Origin: Phalacrocorax aristotelis
Lineage: Eukaryota; Chordata; Aves; Suliformes; Phalacrocoracidae
Assembly (NCBI RefSeq): GCF_949628215.1
Contig: NC_134282.1
Coordinates: forward strand, 5,005,001-5,069,000
Direction of reading: 5' to 3'
DNA length: 64,000 nt
In this document: piece by piece, positions 57,301-64,000 of the stretch
How positions within the stretch are numbered: the first letter of the stretch is position 1
How the letters are laid out: each line of letters begins with the position of its first letter
Program-made: the position numbers and the translations under genes
The notes under the pieces: model-generated
Seen by the model: only the letters and a program-made list of their open reading frames with translations
What the model was told of the DNA's origin: nothing
Databases searched by the model: none

Positions 57301-60300
57301 CCCAGTGTCCCCCAGCAGAGGCTGGCACCCTGCTGTGCTCCTGCTCTCCCTGGGCTAAGGCAGAAAGTCTCCTCTGTTGGCTTCAGCCAGGTGTATAATA
57401 CTCTCTCCTTTTCTCCAACTTCACTAAAATTCTTTTATCCTGTGGTATTTATACTTCATAGTGATAAAGGAAAAAAGTCTCTTAGTCATATACCTGTATC
57501 TTAAGAAATTGCACGTGTTCTATGATGCCTCTGTGAAGTGAGAAAAGTTTTAGGGATTTGGTTAAATCTAATTTTTGGACATCTACAAGAAGTTTTCCGC
57601 AAACACTTCCTGTTTATGCCAGGTGAGGATCTGGCCCCCTTCTTTGCTTTCAGTTTTTTGCTGCCACTAACTCTAAACTTGAGATATTTGCAGTTTCTCC
57701 TAGGAAAGGGCCAGGGGGTTGGTGGGGAAGAAAGTAAACTTTGAGGAAAAACTAAAACTTTTGCACTTATGAGAGTGACTTTAATAACTCTGAGTTACCC
57801 GTGCTAATCCTTTAACAGGAAGGCGATTTGAGAACTGACCCAACCTCCTTTCCTTTCATTCGATCCCAAAACACCTGCAACTCTCAGCAGAGTAATCTAT
57901 GAATCACTGTGTCTGTCGTCCACTTATTGTCTTGTCTAGTGCACTCCACGGTGGAACTAATCAACAGCCCTGAATGAAGCATTGCTCCTGAGCTGAATTC
58001 CTTAAAGCTCCTGAAGTATTCAGCAAGGAGGAGAAATCTTTTGGTATGATTTGCTCCACATTCCAAATTCATTTATAGAAAGAGAATAGATGATTAACAA
58101 CGGGTCGAGAGACACAGATTTAGCACTGCTTTGCCCTGACCTGCCCCGAGTTACTCCTTCCACTTCCCAGGCTGCTCTAATAAGATGAGTTCAAGGAGTG
58201 GGATGGCCAAAGCTGCTTGAATCCCCTGCACCCAGCCGTCTTAATTTGGTTTATTGGCCTTAATGAACAAATCTGGTTCCTTAATCACAGGTGAACGGAA
58301 AAGGTCACTTGCCACTCTGACAAATGGGTTTACCCTGAGCTGTTTGTGTTGGGCTCGCAGATAGTGCGTTTTCCCCCCTTTTTCTCCCCTGTGGTGAAAT
58401 GCCAACGTCTCTGCAGCACCTCCTATCGCGGCCATTACCTGTGGTGCCTGGGCTGCCTGCCAGGGAGCACCCTCGGTAGCAACAAAAGCATAATCATTTC
58501 CAGTTGGAAAAGACTGAGCTGTAGTAATTTTCCCCTTTGAAAGCTGCAGCAGCGAGGCTCAGGTTAAGCAGGAGCTTGTTTGGCCCTGGGACACAGGGCA
58601 ACAAGGGTATGAAACTTTGTCAGCTGTGGCAGCCGTGTGGGGAGGGCGCGAGGTCCCCAAATACGTTCTTCACCCCCACCAAGCAGTGTCCAGTTGACCT
58701 CAGCGGTGGGGTGGTCAGGGGGATGTTTGCAGTTTGTGAATGTCTCTCTTTTGGCTAGGTGTGGGTGGTAAACGCTCACAAAATGGGTGCAAAAGGAATG
58801 ATTAACATTTCCCTAACGAAAAGCTGGTCTGCAGGCAGGTTCAGAAGAGCAGGGGGTGTAAAAGGCGCTGCAAGTTCCTGCCCGGTCAGCCAGGATGGCA
58901 GCGCAGGCTCTGCTGCTGTAACAGCAAGCAAACACACAGCTCATCCCAAAGGACACGCTGAGTCTCCTGGGACTGGCTGTGCCGGGCAGCAGCACGCTTC
59001 GGGGGCACGTTGCGGGCCCTTTCCCAACCAGCGCAAACTTTGGGATTTTCTGACACTTGCTGTTGACTTTGGTAGTAAACTGTAGCAATAAAGCCAAGTC
59101 TCCATCCAGATGTACCTACTGGAAAAAGCTGGCCGAGCGGTCTCACGCAAACGCTGGTTAGTGGCTTACGCCAGGAAATCCTTTTGCAGCCAGTACAAAA
59201 GGGAAACCATTTCAGAAAGCAGTTAAAGAGCTACATGGGTACTTGCAGCAAAATCGTAGTTTCTTTCAGGTAGGGCTGAAAATCTGTTGACGTCCGTAGA
59301 AGACAGAGAGCACTTAGAAGCGTGTTCATGGTGATGTATGTTTATCACCACGTGTGAGCTTTTTGGACGTGTGGTCTGTGGAAAATAAAACCTTTGAGAA
59401 ATGGCCTGGGCAGATTTGCAGAAGTACCGCCCATGCGGAGCGGCGTTCAACGTCAGCTGAAGATGAAGCTCTTCTGTGGGCCCTGGGCGCTCACAGACGG
59501 CCTTGCTGGCAGCCTTCTTGGGTCACATAAAAAATGAGTTGGGTCAAACCCCAGATGTGCTAACTGGGTGTTGAGATGCACTGATTTTCACTTTGCTGGA
59601 AAAAATGATGTCTCTTTTACTTCACACTTCTGTTTTGAAACAAAAAGCGAGGTGGGAGTTTGTCCAAAACAGAGCTTTCCAATTTTATCTGGCATTTAAA
59701 TTCTGCTGTGTTTGAGTAATCTTCAAAAAGTTAAAGCTCCGTCTTGAAGGAACATACTCGGACGTGGAAAAACGCAGCGGACAGGTGACTGGCAGGAAGC
59801 GAGAGCGGCTGCTCCCACACAGATGTAGGCGACTAAATAAGTTTTGAGATCATCCTTCCCCTTCAGGTCTTTTCCTTTGATTCTTCAGATTATTTTTATG
59901 TCAAAGGCAAATAAGAAACAAAGACAAATCTGCAAAATGACGAGTTGGAGTTTATTGGAGCAGGAAAATAAGCCATTCACACCACTTCCCGGTTTGCTGT
60001 GAGAGGCAAAATCATTCACAACGGTGAATCATGGCAGCTAGAGCTGCTTGAAATTACTGTTTTCTGAAGTCAAATTGCTGCTGGTGTGCATGGAATAAAC
60101 AAAGATATTAGTTCAGTTCATTTAAAAGTACAATTTTTCTTTAGCTGTGATTTTACCTGTGCTTTTGTAGGGCCAACAGATGACCTTATTTTCTGACAGA
60201 TTATATTTAAGAGCATCTCTGTGTTTTCTTTGGGTAACTACATAATTTTCAAAAGGAAAATCCCATCAGGGATGATAAAATAGTGCATTTGCTCCCATCT

Positions 60301-61880
60301 CCAATAGCCAAAATGGCAAGACAAGGTATGAGTCGCATCTCTTCCACAACTGAAACTGCTGTTGGTGAAAGTGTCTGATTCTTTACCCTGACATGAACAT
60401 GGATTTTGGAAAGAAATCTGCTCCCTGTGCCTCCTGGGTGAAGGCATTAATTGTTCCAAGTTTTTCTCTGATGATCTGCTTAGCATGGACTTTCAGAGTC
60501 AGCTGGGTACCTGTGAATTTTAGTGATATTAAAGGTACTGTATAGGAGCTGAATGTCACATCTCCATAATGTATTTTTTCAGCAGGTATTATTCCTTCCC
60601 ACCTGTTGGTGACAGGATATAGGTGGTTTATTGCAACAAAAATATAGCTCCTGAAATTCAGCTATTTGGGCTGACATGGGAGCGAGCTAGGTGGGAGCAA
60701 AGCTTTTAGAACCCAGATTTCATAGCAAATAGGTGCTTCTCCAGCACAGCAGCTCCTGCCCTTCTGGCTCCTTCTGGTCATGTTGTTCCTTGAAGCTTCA
60801 TACCTTTCTCTGGCTGCCAGGGAGCAGAATCTGTTCCCTGTCACCCGAACAAAGTTTTCTCGCTCTGCTCTACTAAATTTAGCCTGCACGTACATGGGCA
60901 CAACATCTGATGAGACCATCTGCTGTGATGCCTCCTGGTGCCAAACCTTTCTATTTCTTCTAGTTCCCAGACTATCACGGTGGGATTTGTCTGCTCTACG
61001 TGTCTACATGCTTGCCTGCCTCTGAGCAAATTATTTTCCTTTGTACTTGATGGACAGTTTGTAGGGTGTCGTCTCACCTCAAAGTGGGCATCTAAAATGA
61101 GTCCCCCGAACAGTTGCTCCCAGCATTCAGTTTTCTGCAGCCTGTGTGAAGCTGATGTGTGTGTTGTAAATGTCCAGAGCTAGCGGTGGTGGATCCCCGC
61201 GTAGGATGTGTGCAGACAGCAGAGGGTGCTGGAGTTTTTTTCCTTTCAATGCACCTCCAAGGTTGCAGGATCGTTATAACCTAAAATCAATTGGCTTTTA
61301 TTCTGATTGCTGAACACAGAGAAGCCAGGCAGGTACAGCAAGAGAGGAGGTACTGAACTTGAGTTAAATGGACATTGTCACCTTCAAAAGTCACACCTCT
61401 GCCAAAAGCTCTGTATCTACCAAATCAGTAAGTGAAAACTGAGACTGTCATGATATGAATCAACAGATTTAATTTTTTCTAATGATTTCTTTACTAGGAT
61501 TTTCCACCTCCTAAAACATTTTTAGAAACTTGTTTTCAGGAAATGGAAAACAAAAGGCTCTACAGCTCTTTATTTCAGAGAAGTCAGAGTCCAGAAAATT
61601 TTGCTCTGTCCGAAATCAACTTGCAGACATTATCAACATCCAGCTAGTTGTCAATATAGACATTTACAGATCAGAGTACAAGTGGTGTCAGCTGGCACCT
61701 TGCTGCCTTACAGAACTTACCCAGAACTATACAAGTTAATAGCTTGACCCAGGGCTGGAGGAAGGGATTCCCTGTAAATGCCAGTAGTAAGACTTGCAAA
61801 AGCAGATTTAAAATAAGCAAATGGAGCAAACCAGTCTGCTAGGCTGAAAGACTGGAATGACTCCCCTAAGCTCAACAGAG
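54316..61880. other. Intron, no gene recognised
   Basis: Contains a CAAA-type tract (54750-54772), poly-T (56525-56539), a GGAAACTGGGGCCC motif of MIR type near 55617-55630 and ordinary unique sequence. No coding signal in any frame. Confidence 0.4.
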
Positions 61881-61950
61881 CTTAGGTGACTTCCCAAAGC
61901 TGATGGTAGAATAAGTCTGAAATTCAGGCTTGCTCCTCAGGTCCCATCCA
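61881..61950 (+). mobile_element. MIR/CORE-SINE-like old repeat
   Basis: CTTAGGTGACTTCCCAAAGCTGATGGTAGAATAAGTCTGAAATTCAGGCTTGCTCCTCAGGTCCCA follows the MIR-type pattern GGTTAAGTGACTTGCCCAAGGTCACACAG...GCAAGTCTG...CTGAGTCCCA. Confidence 0.45.
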
Positions 61951-62128
61951 GGCATGCCGTGGGTGAGGAGCTTGGGGGCTGTGTTTTGGGCTAGGTCGCA
62001 TGTGCTGACACATGTACTGCAGGTGGTGGTGCTCATGGCAGGGAATGGGAGTGTATGGAGGGCAACAGCCACTTCACCTTCCAGTTAATGCCCCCTTACA
62101 TCCACCTGTGTTTAAAAGCACAAATTTC

Positions 62129-62222
62129 ACACCCTCAGGTTACAAGTCTCTGATGCCAGAGCCAGGATTAAATCTCAGGAGTGACTGGCTTCTAGCCTAT
62201 TTCTTAATCTATTAAATCAGAC
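62129..62222 (+). mobile_element. MIR/CORE-SINE-like old repeat
   Basis: TTACAAGTCTCTGATGCCAGAGCCAGGATTAAATCTCAGGAGT...CTAGCC matches the MIR-type pattern TCACACA.GAAGTCTGTGGCAGAGCCAGGAATTGAACC..AGG. It lies 180 nt from the preceding copy and could be part of the same original element. Confidence 0.45.
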
Positions 62223-64000
62223 AGTCTCTCTCCAGCTAACTCTTGCTAGTTACTGGGATTGCTGGGCAGCAGCAAGCCAGGCTGATGTCTAACGCTGGCT
62301 CCGTTACCAAGTCAGCTTGGCTGCCAGCTCAAGGGCATCCAGTCAACAAATGTCTTATTTTTGGATTCTCCCGTTCTCATGAGACCATTGCTATGAAGAA
62401 TGACCTCCCTTACCTCATTCACCTTGTTTGCCATTCCCGACCCAGATAGCGTTGCAGCTATTGCATGAGTCAATCGTCCCACGGAGTAGTGGTCTCGCTG
62501 TGATGTTTTCACTAGCACTTGAACCAGAGCAGTGGCTGGCATCTGCAGGACGTTTCGGATTAACATACAAAAGTCTATATTTTAGTCATGTTAAAACTAT
62601 GACCAAGCTAACAAAAGTCAGGAAATCCAAACTGCAGAGTGATAGGTTGTTCTTGGATTGCCCTGCCATGTCTAGGTATGGGATGGTGGCACACCTGGGA
62701 CTGAGCATTGCAGTCCACGGGGAAGCACTTCTAGTCCCTGGGCACGGTGCAGTGTGCTGAGGGTGGAAGAGAAGCTGCAAATGCAGTCAGGACTTTTAAG
62801 GGTTCATTTATCTTCTTTTTAAGGTCAGTCTATTCTATTCTAGTGGTGAACTTTGGGTTTGCTTGCAAAATGTAGTTTTCCAAAGGTGTGTGGCTTCCTT
62901 GCATTAAAGTAGAACTCTTCTTGGATCTGGAAGTCGGGGCGGTTTCTCCACCTCTAGAAGGGTATGTACACGCCTGCCCATGACACACGGGCCCTTTTGC
63001 ACAGCAACGCACAGAAATTGCTTCCCAGTGAGAATGCGCTGTTTCCCAGTTTCTTTTTCTGTAGCCAACGTCACTTGTCTGTTTTGATCTTTTTAATTTT
63101 TCTTCTCTTTCTGTGTTTACAAATGAGAGCCCTCTTTAGGAAAAACGCTATAGGAATCCAAAACCTTTCAGCTTGCCTGCAATACAAAGATTATGAAGGG
63201 TAGTACAGTGTGACAGATTCTTATGCTAAACTACAGTTTTTATGAGTACTTGGAAAGCCTTGTCTATGTTTCTTATTAGAACTGGTAAAATTATTCAGAT
63301 CAAGTTAATTTTCATAATTTCAAAATTTCTGGTTCTGTTCCAAAATGTAATTCTTTAAAATCATTTTGCTTCTCCCATTACCAATGTAAACGGGTAGTTT
63401 TCATTTTCTTTTCTTTTGGCAGTGTTGCACATGCAACATTTAGTGTTTATAGCTTTCACTGAGTGGGCTGACCCAGTTTTTAGGGTGGAATGGTTCGACA
63501 AGTTGATGTGAAGAAGGACGACGTTTAAGTATAGGATCGGATTTCGCAACCTGATAAGCAGCAGCAATCCCAACTCGAGTAATCCACGGACCTTGCAAGC
63601 TCTCCCCGGGGAACGCTGTCAGTCCCAGCAGCTCAGCACTATCTCTCGGGGTGGCTGGGAGTTACAATTGCCCTGCGACTTCCTCTTCCCTCCTCACAAG
63701 GAGAGGATGGGAATTTGCTGAAGGCTTTTATCAGCAATATGCATCTGCCCCCATTCTCACTCAGTGGCTCTCGCCAATGAGTGGGAAAAGTCGGGCCAAC
63801 GCGTAATCTGCTCCCAGCTTGCTTCCTGCTGCTGTGCCCCAGGGATGGAGGAAGCAGACAAGTGGCCCTGCGCGCTCTCTCTTTGCCAGGCCCAAAAGTT
63901 CAAGAGGCTCAGGGAGACAGAAGAGAGATTTTTGCAAGGGATATTGCATATTTAATGCTGAAGTATGGTAAAAGTCTGTAAAGATGAGTTATATGGGACA
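62223..64000. other. Intron, no gene recognised; window ends inside intron
   Basis: Non-coding sequence with open frames of 60-110 codons and no recognised repeats. No acceptor plus PR-domain-type coding sequence is seen before the window ends. Confidence 0.45.

Larger units (their letters stand above)
2941..64000 (+). other. MECOM: MECOM intron 1, 5' portion (extends beyond window)
   Basis: All sequence after the exon 1 donor behaves as intron: no exon 2-like peptide, no PR domain and no C2H2 zinc-finger pattern (C-x2-C ... H-x3-H) in any frame. Early introns of MECOM are very long in vertebrates and carry many enhancers. The acceptor is outside the window. Independent or antisense non-coding transcripts inside the intron cannot be excluded. 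Confidence 0.75.

Noticed and set aside
1..64000. tRNA, snoRNA or microRNA genes
   Set aside because: No cloverleaf with A/B boxes or clear hairpin precursor was recognised by eye; absence is not proved.
1..64000. Endogenous retrovirus or LTR element
   Set aside because: No reverse transcriptase, integrase or paired LTR-like sequence was seen.
1..64000. CRISPR, toxin-antitoxin or other prokaryotic system
   Set aside because: The sequence is vertebrate nuclear DNA; no repeat-spacer array or bacterial gene structure exists here.

Overview
The window looks like bird nuclear DNA. The best bird marker is a CR1 LINE 3' end (37318-37399) with the typical TTCTATGATTCTATG-like terminus. Long, repeat-poor, AT-leaning intronic sequence with very few CpGs outside the islands also fits. 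There are no bacterial features: no operons, no dense ORFs, no RNA genes that I can recognise.

The only protein-coding sequence I can support is a first coding exon on the + strand. The ATG at 2904 opens a 37-nt coding segment (MRSKGRARKLA plus one more residue) that stops at a splice donor at 2941. This N-terminus belongs to the PRDM3/PRDM16 pair. Gly at residue 5 and the codon pattern favour MECOM (PRDM3, the MDS1-type long form) over PRDM16, which has Ala there. The PR domain and zinc fingers must lie beyond the window.

Layout: 1-765 is AT-rich upstream flank; 766-1865 a first CpG island; 1866-2504 an AT-rich spacer with a CCAAT box; 2505-3680 the promoter/exon 1 CpG island; 2941-64000 the 5' part of a very large intron 1. 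The early intron has a 200-N gap (4523-4722) next to a roughly 630-bp polypyrimidine tract (4723-5355). The rest is intron with scattered ancient repeats. These are palindromic MITE-like elements with near-matching arms, MIR/CORE-SINE-like pieces, two CR1 fragments and simple repeats.

The most interesting non-coding signals are: a compact RUNX/ETS/GATA motif cluster at 27498-27650, a plausible blood-cell enhancer given what MECOM does; a small intragenic CpG island at 24059-24352; the two-island promoter with several candidate first-exon donors; a nested palindromic element at 18317-18523; and several repeat-free AT-rich blocks that look like conserved non-coding elements. I found no evidence for a novel protein-coding system. 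Nearly all ORFs of 60-190 codons here are chance open frames in intron, GC-rich island or low-complexity sequence.
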